Shown here piece by piece: positions 8,011-15,502 of a stretch of 61,854 nt of DNA (its first letter is position 1; every line of letters begins with the position of its first letter). Both the position numbers and the translations under genes were made by a program. The notes beneath the pieces are model-generated. The model was not told the origin of the DNA and searched no databases. It was given only the letters and a program-made list of their open reading frames with translations. The stretch is from a virus: IMG/VR virus record IMGVR_UViG_3300031277_000002, positions 1 to 61,854 of that record. One strand, given 5' to 3'.

Positions 8011-10090
8011 AAAAATAATTTTAAAAAATTTTCAATCATTTAAAGAATCTGATGTTGAATTATCAGGAATGAATGTGATTTCTATAGTTGGAAAATATAA
8101 AGGGGAAGAAAGAAGAAGTAATGGATCAGGAAAGAGTACTGTTTTAGACGCTATTTCTTATTCTTTATATGGAAAATCGAGAACAAAAAGAGAAGATGAT
8201 CTTATTAGAGAAAATCAGGATAACATGGAGGTTGAATTATTTATAGAATTAAACAAAAATGAAAAAATGAGAATTGTTAGAGGCAAATTAAAAAACAAAG
8301 GTTATCTTAATTTGTTCATAAATGATATAGATAAAACTTCTGGAAAAATCGAAACTCAAAAAATAATAGAGAACAAAATAGGAATGGATTTTGATTTATT
8401 TGCTGCCACGGTTTTTTTTCAGCAACATGAGTCTGATCAGTTTTCCGGGTCTACACCAACAGAAAGAAAAAATTATTTAAAAAAATTATTAAATCTTTCA
8501 ATTTATGATAAGGCTTATAGAAAAAACTCAGAAGAGATGAAAAAAATTGATGAAGAAATTTCAAAAATAAAAGGTACTATTGATTATTTAAAAGACCAAG
8601 TAGAAAAAATAAATATTAAAGATATCAGTAATCAACTTCTTATTCTTAAAAAAGAATATGATGAATCAATAGGATTTATTAAAAAATTAAATATAAAAAA
8701 AGAAAAGATTCAAAAAGAAAACCAGGAAAGGGTCCAGGTATACGAAAAATATAAAGAAACTAAAGAATCTGTTGAAGAGATTATTGATGAAATTGAAGAT
8801 ATAGATAATGATATAGATAGTTATGATTCGTCTCTTAAAGAATCAGAAGGCGCGTTAAAAATAATTAAAATTTCTTTGGCGACTTACAGCGAAATAGATG
8901 AAAATCAATTAGAGAAAATAAAACTATCAGGTGAAGAAAATAAAATTAAAATTGGAAAATTAGAATCTTGTATAGATAATAATAAAAAAGAAATAAATAA
9001 ACTAAATAAACAAAAAGAAGATATTGCTAATGAAGCAATATGTTCCAGGTGTAATACTAAACTTTCTTTTGAAAAAAAGAAGGAATTTTCAGATGAAAAA
9101 GACAAAGAAATAAGTAAACTAATTTTAGAAAATGATAAAGCGTTGGTGGAGATAAAAAGTATAGAAAAAGTTTTAGAATGTGATAGAGAAAAATATAAAA
9201 AATTAAAAAATCAACTAAATCAAAAAGCAAGCCTTGAAATTGAAGAAAAATCAAAACAAACAGAGATTAAAAGCGTTAAAGAAAATATAAAACAGTTAAA
9301 AACTTCTTTAGAAAAATATAGAGATAAATTATCAAAAAGTGAAGAAAAGTTAAAACAACTAGAAACCAAATTAAAAGATTTTGGAGAAAATAATAATTAT
9401 GAAAAAACAATTAATGATTTAAAAAGACAAATAGAAGATAATGAAAACGACAAAAACACCCTTTTAGGAAAAATAAAAGAACATGAAAGTTTGATTAATA
9501 ATTATGAATCTCAAAAAAAATCATATAAAAACAAAAAATTAAAATATAAAAAATTAAAGTGGGAATATAATTGTCTAAATATTTTGAAAAACGCATTCGG
9601 CAAGAACGGGGTTTCTTCGGATGTAATAAAAGAATCTTTAGAAGAGATATCCAGGGAGGCCAACTTAATACTAAAAGAAATAAATAATGGAGAATATAAA
9701 ATAGTTTTTGAAACAATAAAGGAAAACAAAGATAAAAGTGTATCAGATTCTCTGGATATTTATGTTGAAAATAACCGGGCGTTAAGACTTTATGAGTCTT
9801 ATTCCGGGGGCCAAAAATCAATTATAAATTTTTCAATAAGAATGGCTTTGTCTAAAATTTTAAGTAAATTGAACAATGTAGCATTCGGAATGGTTTGTTT
9901 GGATGAAGTTTTTGGACAACTTGATAGTTTCAATAAAGATAAAATGATTGATGTAATTAATTATTTAAAGCCAACATTTTTCCAAATATTAGTTATATCA
10001 CATTCTGATTTGAAAGAAAGTTTTGAAAATAATTTAGTTATAGAATTTGATAAAAAAAACGGAATAAGTGAGTTTAAGGGGTTTGTATAA
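8000..10090 (+). CDS. Rad50/SbcC-like ATPase (gp46 type)
   Basis: A 696-residue SMC-type protein. Walker A NGSGKS at residues 41-46, then two long Lys/Glu-rich coiled-coil arms separated by a zinc hook CSRC (C348, C351), an ABC signature SGGQKS at about 602-607, and Walker B with catalytic DE at about 635-636. With the Mre11-like nuclease it processes DNA ends for recombination-dependent replication. Shorter than cellular Rad50, as usual for phage gp46. The stop overlaps the next start. Confidence 0.93.
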   Translation: MKIEKIILKNFQSFKESDVELSGMNVISIVGKYKGEERRSNGSGKSTVLDAISYSLYGKSRTKREDDLIRENQDNMEVELFIELNKNEKMRIVRGKLKNKGYLNLFINDIDKTSGKIETQKIIENKIGMDFDLFAATVFFQQHESDQFSGSTPTERKNYLKKLLNLSIYDKAYRKNSEEMKKIDEEISKIKGTIDYLKDQVEKINIKDISNQLLILKKEYDESIGFIKKLNIKKEKIQKENQERVQVYEKYKETKESVEEIIDEIEDIDNDIDSYDSSLKESEGALKIIKISLATYSEIDENQLEKIKLSGEENKIKIGKLESCIDNNKKEINKLNKQKEDIANEAICSRCNTKLSFEKKKEFSDEKDKEISKLILENDKALVEIKSIEKVLECDREKYKKLKNQLNQKASLEIEEKSKQTEIKSVKENIKQLKTSLEKYRDKLSKSEEKLKQLETKLKDFGENNNYEKTINDLKRQIEDNENDKNTLLGKIKEHESLINNYESQKKSYKNKKLKYKKLKWEYNCLNILKNAFGKNGVSSDVIKESLEEISREANLILKEINNGEYKIVFETIKENKDKSVSDSLDIYVENNRALRLYESYSGGQKSIINFSIRMALSKILSKLNNVAFGMVCLDEVFGQLDSFNKDKMIDVINYLKPTFFQILVISHSDLKESFENNLVIEFDKKNGISEFKGFV

Positions 10091-10716
10091 TGATAAAATA
10101 TATTAAGTATTTTTTTTATATTATTGAACACAAGTTTAATGTAGGAATTGAGTGTTTTAATATGGGTTTATATTGGCATGCATTTACTCATGATTTAAGT
10201 AAATTTTTACCAGATGAATTTTTCCCTTATGCTAATTGGTTTTATAGTGAATATGGATTAAATTGGAAAAAAAATAGTAAACAAAATAGTAAACAAAGTA
10301 TAACTCATCATTTAGATAATAATTCTTTTTTTTTATCAAAATTAGTAAAAAGAAATTGGATAAGAATTTTAAAATTAAACTCTAAACTAGAAAGTGATTT
10401 TAATAAAGCTTGGGAAAAACATAAAAAAAGAAACAAACATCATCCAGGATGCCCAAGTCATTTAATGCTTTCTTTTGGTCAAAAAGAAGATATTCTTAGC
10501 CATAATGGAGGAATTTGCGAAGGAGTAAGGAATATTTTAAATTCTGATAAAGCTATTTTTGATATGTCAGAAAAATATATAAAACAAATGGTATGTGATT
10601 TGAAAGGAATGTCTCGAAAATTTGGCGGTACAGCAAAAGAGTATTATGATAAAAACAAGAATGATTTTAAATTATCAAAACAATCAAGAAAAAAACTAGA
10701 AGAGTTGTTACAGTGA
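10090..10716 (+). CDS. Conserved phage protein, DUF5662-like
   Basis: A 208-residue protein with HAFTHDLSKFLPDEF near residue 30 and KHKKRNKHHPGCP near 115, then a DMSEKYIKQMVCDLKG segment. The HD-like histidines and the RNKHH motif recall DUF5662 phage proteins, whose function is not established. The pattern could be a metal site. Overlaps the Rad50 stop by one base, so it is part of the recombination operon. Confidence 0.6.
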   Translation: MIKYIKYFFYIIEHKFNVGIECFNMGLYWHAFTHDLSKFLPDEFFPYANWFYSEYGLNWKKNSKQNSKQSITHHLDNNSFFLSKLVKRNWIRILKLNSKLESDFNKAWEKHKKRNKHHPGCPSHLMLSFGQKEDILSHNGGICEGVRNILNSDKAIFDMSEKYIKQMVCDLKGMSRKFGGTAKEYYDKNKNDFKLSKQSRKKLEELLQ

Positions 10717-11024
10717 TAGATAAAAAAAGAGATTCTAGGTGGTCAGTTGCAGTAAGAAAAAAATATTTTAAAAGGTGTCCTCATTGTGGAAAATTTCCTG
10801 ATGGTGGAGTTCATCATATAATTTCAAGAAGCAACACAAATACAAGATATGTTTTAGAAAACGGTATTTTAACCTGTTTTAAATTTCATAGAGATTTTGA
10901 AAATATAAACAAAAAAGATAAGTTGATAAAAATGTATATTGGGGAAGAAATTTATAAAAAGCTTAAAGATTTATCAAGAGGAAAGATTTCTTTAGAAGAG
11001 TCTGGATTTACGGAGATAGAATGA
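10713..11024 (+). CDS. HNH endonuclease-like protein
   Basis: A 103-residue protein starting at GTG, overlapping the previous stop. It carries a zinc pair CPHC, then GVHHIISRSNTNTRYVLEN and LTCFKFHRDFE, the His-His / Asn / Cys-His pattern of an HNH nuclease. Lacking the NUMOD DNA-binding repeats of homing enzymes and sitting in the recombination operon, it may process recombination intermediates, but this is inference. Confidence 0.75.
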   Translation: MIDKKRDSRWSVAVRKKYFKRCPHCGKFPDGGVHHIISRSNTNTRYVLENGILTCFKFHRDFENINKKDKLIKMYIGEEIYKKLKDLSRGKISLEESGFTEIE

Positions 11025-11896
11025 AAAATACAATAAAAATAGAAGATAAGTTAAAATTTGACATATGTATAATAGATGCTATGAATTATTGTTTTAAGTA
11101 TTTTTTTTCATATAAAAACTTATTTGATAAAAAAAATAGATGGACTGGCCTTTATTATGGGTATTTTAATTTATTATTTAGGTTAAAAAAAGAACATCCT
11201 GCAGCAAAGATAATAATAGCCTGGGACAGAACTCCCTCAGTAAGGTTAAAACTTGATGAATTTTACAAAGCAAACAGAGAAGATAAAAAAGATAAAATGG
11301 CTAAAGAAATGATACATCTTAGAGTAATGTTATCTATGTATGGAATAACGCAATTATATGCAAACGGATACGAGGCTGATGATGTTATATGCAAGGTTGT
11401 AAAGGAAAATAAAAATAAAAAAATATTAATATATTCTTCTGATAAAGATTTATTTCAATTGTTAACAGATAATGTTTTTATATCCAGGAAAAAGGGTCCA
11501 AAATTTCCAGAAAGAATTTATTCAAAAGATGAAATAGAAGAGGATTTTAATATAATAATAGAAAATTATACTCTATACAAAGCAATAATTGGAGATATGG
11601 GAGATAATGTTGTTGGAGTTTATGGAATAAATAAAAAAGAAACAAAAAGGTTCGTTGATTTTGTAGATGGTGAAGTTTCCAGAATTTATTCCATAAAAAA
11701 TTTAAATAAATTTAATAAAATAAAAAGAAAAATTATATTAAATTTTGCTCACATAGAAAATAATTACGATTTGGTAAAACTTTATGATGATTTTGAATTT
11801 CAGGAAATAGAAGTAAAAAAAGATTTAAACAGGCTTAAGAAAAAGTTTGAAGATTATGGATTAAAACAAGCTTTAAAAAAATTAGAAAAGGAATAG
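11021..11896 (+). CDS. 5'-3' exonuclease / flap endonuclease
   Basis: A 291-residue FEN-family nuclease. It shows IIAWDRTPSVR, YKANRE, the acidic cluster GYEADDVICKVV, SSDKDLFQLL and GDMGDNVVGVYGI, the metal-binding aspartates and helix-hairpin-helix typical of T5/T4 5' nucleases and the PolA N-terminal domain. Role: removal of RNA primers and flaps during lagging-strand synthesis. Overlaps the previous gene by four bases. Confidence 0.9.
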   Translation: MKNTIKIEDKLKFDICIIDAMNYCFKYFFSYKNLFDKKNRWTGLYYGYFNLLFRLKKEHPAAKIIIAWDRTPSVRLKLDEFYKANREDKKDKMAKEMIHLRVMLSMYGITQLYANGYEADDVICKVVKENKNKKILIYSSDKDLFQLLTDNVFISRKKGPKFPERIYSKDEIEEDFNIIIENYTLYKAIIGDMGDNVVGVYGINKKETKRFVDFVDGEVSRIYSIKNLNKFNKIKRKIILNFAHIENNYDLVKLYDDFEFQEIEVKKDLNRLKKKFEDYGLKQALKKLEKE

Positions 11897-11898
11897 CA

Positions 11899-13371
11899 AT
11901 GCCGAAAGACATAAAAATAATTAAGTCTGAAAAAGATAATTATACTGAAGAACAAAGATTAATAATTAATCAAAAATACAAAAGAGGAGATATTATTAGG
12001 GTAAATGCAGGGCCGGGAGTTGGTAAAAGTTTTTCTTTGAAAGAGTTTTCTAAAAAAAGACAAAAAAGAAGAATTTTGTATTTAGCTTTTAACAAGTCAA
12101 TTCAAACGGAGGCTAGTAAAAAATTTCCAAGAAATGTAACGGTTAAAACATCACATTCTTTAGCTTATAAAAAATACGGGTTTAGTTTACAACACAAGTT
12201 ATCTTTTTCAGATTTAAAGCCATTAATGATTTCTAATTATTTTAATATTGGTAATAATTTTAAAGCTATGCTGGCTTATGAACTAGTAAAGGGGTTTATT
12301 CATTCTAAAGATTTTGAAATTAGTATTGATCATTTGCCTGAAAATTTAAAAAGTTTTATTGAAAAAAAGAATATTTCTTCAGAAGAAATTTTTGATTATT
12401 CTGTAAAGTTATGGGATTGCATGATAAACCCAAATAATGAAGATATACAGTGTACTCATGATACGTATTTAAAATTATATCAATTATCAAAACCACGTTT
12501 AGATTATGATTATATATTGATAGATGAATGCCAGGATACAGATTTATGTGTGTTTGATATAATAATGAGACAAGAAAGAGCCGTCAAAGTTTTTGTTGGT
12601 GACGAAAATCAGAGCTTGTACTCGTGGAGAGGCGCAAAAAATTCTATGAATTTTATTCAACCTGATTACGATTTCAATTTAACCAAGTCTTTTAGGTTTA
12701 AGCAAGATATAGCTGATATGGCTAATCAAATAATAAAATTAAAAAACGCAAAAATAAAAATAAAAGGAAATGAAAAAGTAGAAGAAAGTCAATGTAAAAA
12801 TATAGCTTATATAGCAAGAACAAATTCAGGAGTTTTTTCTATGGCTATAGAAACTCCAGGAAAATTGTATTTTGTTGGTGGACTTCAGGGGTATACTTTT
12901 AATAAAATTTTTGATGCTTATTATTTATGGACAAATGAAAAGCACAAAATAAAAAACCCTTTTGTTAAGGAATTTGAAGATTTTTCTGAATATATAGAGT
13001 ACGGAGAAGAGGTTATGGACGTAGAAGTAATGTCAACCTCAAGGTTAATAAGAAATTACGGAAGAAGGCTTCCTGGATTGCTGTTTGATATAAAAAATAG
13101 AACAACTAAAAAAGAAAAAGAAGCTGATTTGATTTTAACTACCGCTCATAAAGCAAAAGGGTCAGAGTGGGACCAAGTATTAATTGCAGAAGATTATTAT
13201 CCTATTTTTGATGAATCGGGAGAAGAGTTAAATCAAGATTTAATAAAAAATCATGAAGAAATAAATTTGTTTTATGTAACAATAACCAGGGCAAAAACAG
13301 ATATTTCTTTAAATAAAGAATTATTTAAATTTTTTAATATATTTAATAAAAAAAAGGAGTGTTTAATATGA
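11899..13371 (+). CDS. SF1 DNA helicase (UvrD/Dda-like)
   Basis: A 490-residue superfamily 1A helicase: Walker A GPGVGKS at 38-44, motif Ia LAFNKS, Walker B LIDECQDTD near 208, motif III VGDENQSLYSWRGA, motif IV SFRF, motif V TAHKAKGSEWD and motif VI LFYVTITRAK. The compact size resembles T4 Dda or phage UvrD-like helicases for replication restart and recombination. Its final codons overlap the next ATG (ATGA). Confidence 0.92.
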   Translation: MPKDIKIIKSEKDNYTEEQRLIINQKYKRGDIIRVNAGPGVGKSFSLKEFSKKRQKRRILYLAFNKSIQTEASKKFPRNVTVKTSHSLAYKKYGFSLQHKLSFSDLKPLMISNYFNIGNNFKAMLAYELVKGFIHSKDFEISIDHLPENLKSFIEKKNISSEEIFDYSVKLWDCMINPNNEDIQCTHDTYLKLYQLSKPRLDYDYILIDECQDTDLCVFDIIMRQERAVKVFVGDENQSLYSWRGAKNSMNFIQPDYDFNLTKSFRFKQDIADMANQIIKLKNAKIKIKGNEKVEESQCKNIAYIARTNSGVFSMAIETPGKLYFVGGLQGYTFNKIFDAYYLWTNEKHKIKNPFVKEFEDFSEYIEYGEEVMDVEVMSTSRLIRNYGRRLPGLLFDIKNRTTKKEKEADLILTTAHKAKGSEWDQVLIAEDYYPIFDESGEELNQDLIKNHEEINLFYVTITRAKTDISLNKELFKFFNIFNKKKECLI

Positions 13372-13802
13372 TTATTTTTCCAAAAGATTTTAGTTCGGAA
13401 GAAGGAAGAAAAAAAGTTGATATTATGAAAATAATAGCTACAGCAAAGGGTATTCCAGTAGAAACTATTGAAAAAGATAGGAATCAGCATTTAAATTTTA
13501 AGGATGGAAGTCCGTTTTATTTAGCTGCTTCCATGCTTTTAGAAAACTTTGATATTAGTTATAAAAAAATGGAAAAAGCTGAAGATAAGCAAGAGGGAAG
13601 CGACACAGAAGATTTGGTAAAAAGTTTGTCTCATTTGTGTGATACGTGTAAAAATGATCCTAAAGAGTGTTGCTCTGAAACCAGAAGTGTTGCTTCAGGT
13701 GTTATACCGGAAATAACAGAAAAATATAAGGATTATGTTGTTGAGTGTGAAGATTATTCAAAAAAATCAAAAAGAGGTAGGAAAAAGAATGGATCAAAAT
13801 AA
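13368..13802 (+). CDS. Hypothetical Cys-containing protein (144 aa)
   Basis: The ATG at 13368 has AAAGGAG nine bases upstream and overlaps the helicase stop; an upstream in-frame GTG has no better signal. The protein has CDTCKNDPKECC near residue 90, possibly a zinc or redox site, and a basic C-terminus (KKSKRGRKKNGSK). No family recognised. Confidence 0.65.
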   Translation: MIIFPKDFSSEEGRKKVDIMKIIATAKGIPVETIEKDRNQHLNFKDGSPFYLAASMLLENFDISYKKMEKAEDKQEGSDTEDLVKSLSHLCDTCKNDPKECCSETRSVASGVIPEITEKYKDYVVECEDYSKKSKRGRKKNGSK

Positions 13803-14019
13803 TTATCCAGGGGTAGGAGAATTTTGTAGAGTTTGTGGGAAAATAATAACCCAAGAGGATTGTGAAGAACATAAAAATAATAGACCGATGAAGATGTTTC
13901 CTATTCCTGGATACATTCATAGAAAATGTAAAATACAAACAGAAAGTAATTTAATTAACAATTCTTTTAATCATGAAAGTTTAAACGATCAGGTAAATAG
14001 GATAAAAAATGAAAGATGA
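13789..14019 (+). CDS. Small zinc-ribbon protein (76 aa)
   Basis: Start chosen at the ATG after GGTAGGAAA, overlapping the preceding gene. CRVC near residue 13 followed by C..H and HRKC suggests a zinc finger. Function unknown; lies at the end of the replication operon. Confidence 0.6.
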   Translation: MDQNNYPGVGEFCRVCGKIITQEDCEEHKNNRPMKMFPIPGYIHRKCKIQTESNLINNSFNHESLNDQVNRIKNER

Positions 14020-14269
14020 TTTGAAAAAATTAAAAGAAATATTATCATCTAAAATTATATATGCCATAGATAAAACAGAAGATAACAAAAAGTATAATTT
14101 TATAATTTTATTTATTAATCCAGAGAAAAGGGTTCCGGGTCATATAGTTTTAGAAGTTGACAAAAACGACAAAGTGTTTAAAAAAGAATTTAAAAAAATA
14201 TTAATAAAAAAATTTAATACAATAAAAAAAGGATATAACAATTGGAAAAAAATTATTAAAAGTTATTAA
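14009..14269 (+). CDS. Hypothetical protein (86 aa)
   Basis: Lys-rich small protein overlapping the previous gene by 11 bases. Alternating hydrophobic strand segments (YNFIILFINP, GHIVLEV) and a basic helix at the end. No family recognised. Confidence 0.55.
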   Translation: MKDDLKKLKEILSSKIIYAIDKTEDNKKYNFIILFINPEKRVPGHIVLEVDKNDKVFKKEFKKILIKKFNTIKKGYNNWKKIIKSY

Positions 14270-14274
14270 AAATT

Positions 14275-14304
14275 GTTTATTTTGTATATTTTTTGTCGTA
14301 TATT
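14275..14304 (+). promoter_or_regulatory. Class I phage promoter
   Basis: GTTTAT, 18 bases, CG-TATATT, immediately after a gene end and 19 bases before a new start codon. Confidence 0.65.
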
Positions 14305-14322
14305 TAAAATAAAGGATAAAAA

Positions 14323-14469
14323 ATGGAATTTTATTGTAAAAAATGCAAAAAGTCTTTTAAGAAAAAAGTTAAAAATTATTTAAATTACAACTGCCCTTTT
14401 TGCGGGTCAATAAGTCCAAAGAAAAATTTTTCTATTTTTTTTAAAAATTTACCTACTATTAAAAATTGA
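14323..14469 (+). CDS. Small zinc-ribbon protein (48 aa)
   Basis: ATG follows AAAGGA. The protein has paired CxxC knuckles (YCKKC at about 4-8 and CPFC at about 29-32), the form of a zinc ribbon, with a basic body. First gene after a class I promoter. Could bind nucleic acid; unproven. Confidence 0.6.
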   Translation: MEFYCKKCKKSFKKKVKNYLNYNCPFCGSISPKKNFSIFFKNLPTIKN

Positions 14470-14484
14470 CCAATGGAATAAAAA

Positions 14485-14976
14485 ATGCCATATACTTTAG
14501 ATTTTAAAAATAAAAATGAGTTAAATGTTTTGTTTGATTCGTTAAAAAATATAAAAGATAACAAAACTATAAATATAATAAAAAAAAGAATAGAAAAAAG
14601 AATAAACAGAAAAAAAATAAAATCATCCAGTGCAAAAAATAAAGGTAGGAATTTACAATATTATATTTGTGAAAAAATATCAGAAATTTTTAATATAAAA
14701 TTTGATCAAAATAATGATCAGTGTGATATAAGATCCAGGGAAGGAGGTCAACACGGAACAGATATTATATTAAGGGGAGAAGTTTATAAAAAATTTCCAT
14801 TTGATATAGAGTGTAAAAATAACGAATCACCATCTGTTAAAAGTTGGATTTCTCAGGCTAAAAAAAATAACAAAAACAAAAACAGACATTGGTTATTATT
14901 CTGGAAATGTAAAAAATTTAAACGACCTGTTGTTATAATGGATAGTGATATTTTTTTTAATTTTTTTAAGGATTAA
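14485..14976 (+). CDS. PD-(D/E)XK nuclease, possible Holliday junction resolvase
   Basis: A 163-residue protein with a basic N-terminal half and GRNLQYYICEKIS, then QCDIRSREGGQHGTDI and FPFDIECKNNES. The D...ECK pattern plus the leading E/Q helix is the PD-(D/E)XK nuclease signature seen in archaeal-type Hjc resolvases and many phage nucleases. Located just before the terminase, where a junction-resolving enzyme would clear DNA for packaging; the exact role is inference. Confidence 0.7.
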   Translation: MPYTLDFKNKNELNVLFDSLKNIKDNKTINIIKKRIEKRINRKKIKSSSAKNKGRNLQYYICEKISEIFNIKFDQNNDQCDIRSREGGQHGTDIILRGEVYKKFPFDIECKNNESPSVKSWISQAKKNNKNKNRHWLLFWKCKKFKRPVVIMDSDIFFNFFKD

Positions 14977-14980
14977 CTAT

Positions 14981-15499
14981 TTGAATATAAAAGAAATAAA
15001 AAAAACAAATAAATTTAACAAAAAACAAATAAATTATTTAGAAAAAAACAAATTAGTCATAGTAAAAGAAAAAGATTATAATAAGTTTAAATCTATTAAT
15101 TATAAAAGGCCTATCCAAATTATTTCAGAAAAAATATGTTCTTTCATATATTCAGAGATGGAAGAAAAATTGAAAGTATACAAAAAAGAAGAAGTAGAAA
15201 ATTTATTAGAAAAGACGAAAAAAGAAATAATTTATTACATAGAGTCTTTTATGGATATGGTTTATGTTTACGATCCACAAATAAAAAAATCTAAATTAAG
15301 TAGAAAAGAAGATAGAAGAAAAATATTAGAAAGGGTAAAAAGATATAAAATATGGGAAGTATTTTACGAACATCACGGTAAAAAAATAATATCTGAATCT
15401 GATTTGGTTTTAAACAAACTAAAAGCTAGAAAAATAATTAAAGACCTTTCAGAAAAAAACAAGAAAGATTATAAAATTATGGAAAGAAAAATAATATAA
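14981..15499 (+). CDS. Hypothetical protein upstream of terminase (172 aa)
   Basis: Start assigned to TTG at 14981, ten bases after AAGG; an in-frame ATG further upstream lies deep within the preceding gene. The product is basic and mainly helical with a Glu/Lys coiled-coil-like centre. Its position directly before the large terminase subunit would suit a small terminase subunit, but no helix-turn-helix is evident. Confidence 0.5.
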   Translation: MNIKEIKKTNKFNKKQINYLEKNKLVIVKEKDYNKFKSINYKRPIQIISEKICSFIYSEMEEKLKVYKKEEVENLLEKTKKEIIYYIESFMDMVYVYDPQIKKSKLSRKEDRRKILERVKRYKIWEVFYEHHGKKIISESDLVLNKLKARKIIKDLSEKNKKDYKIMERKII

Positions 15500-15502
15500 T
15501 TA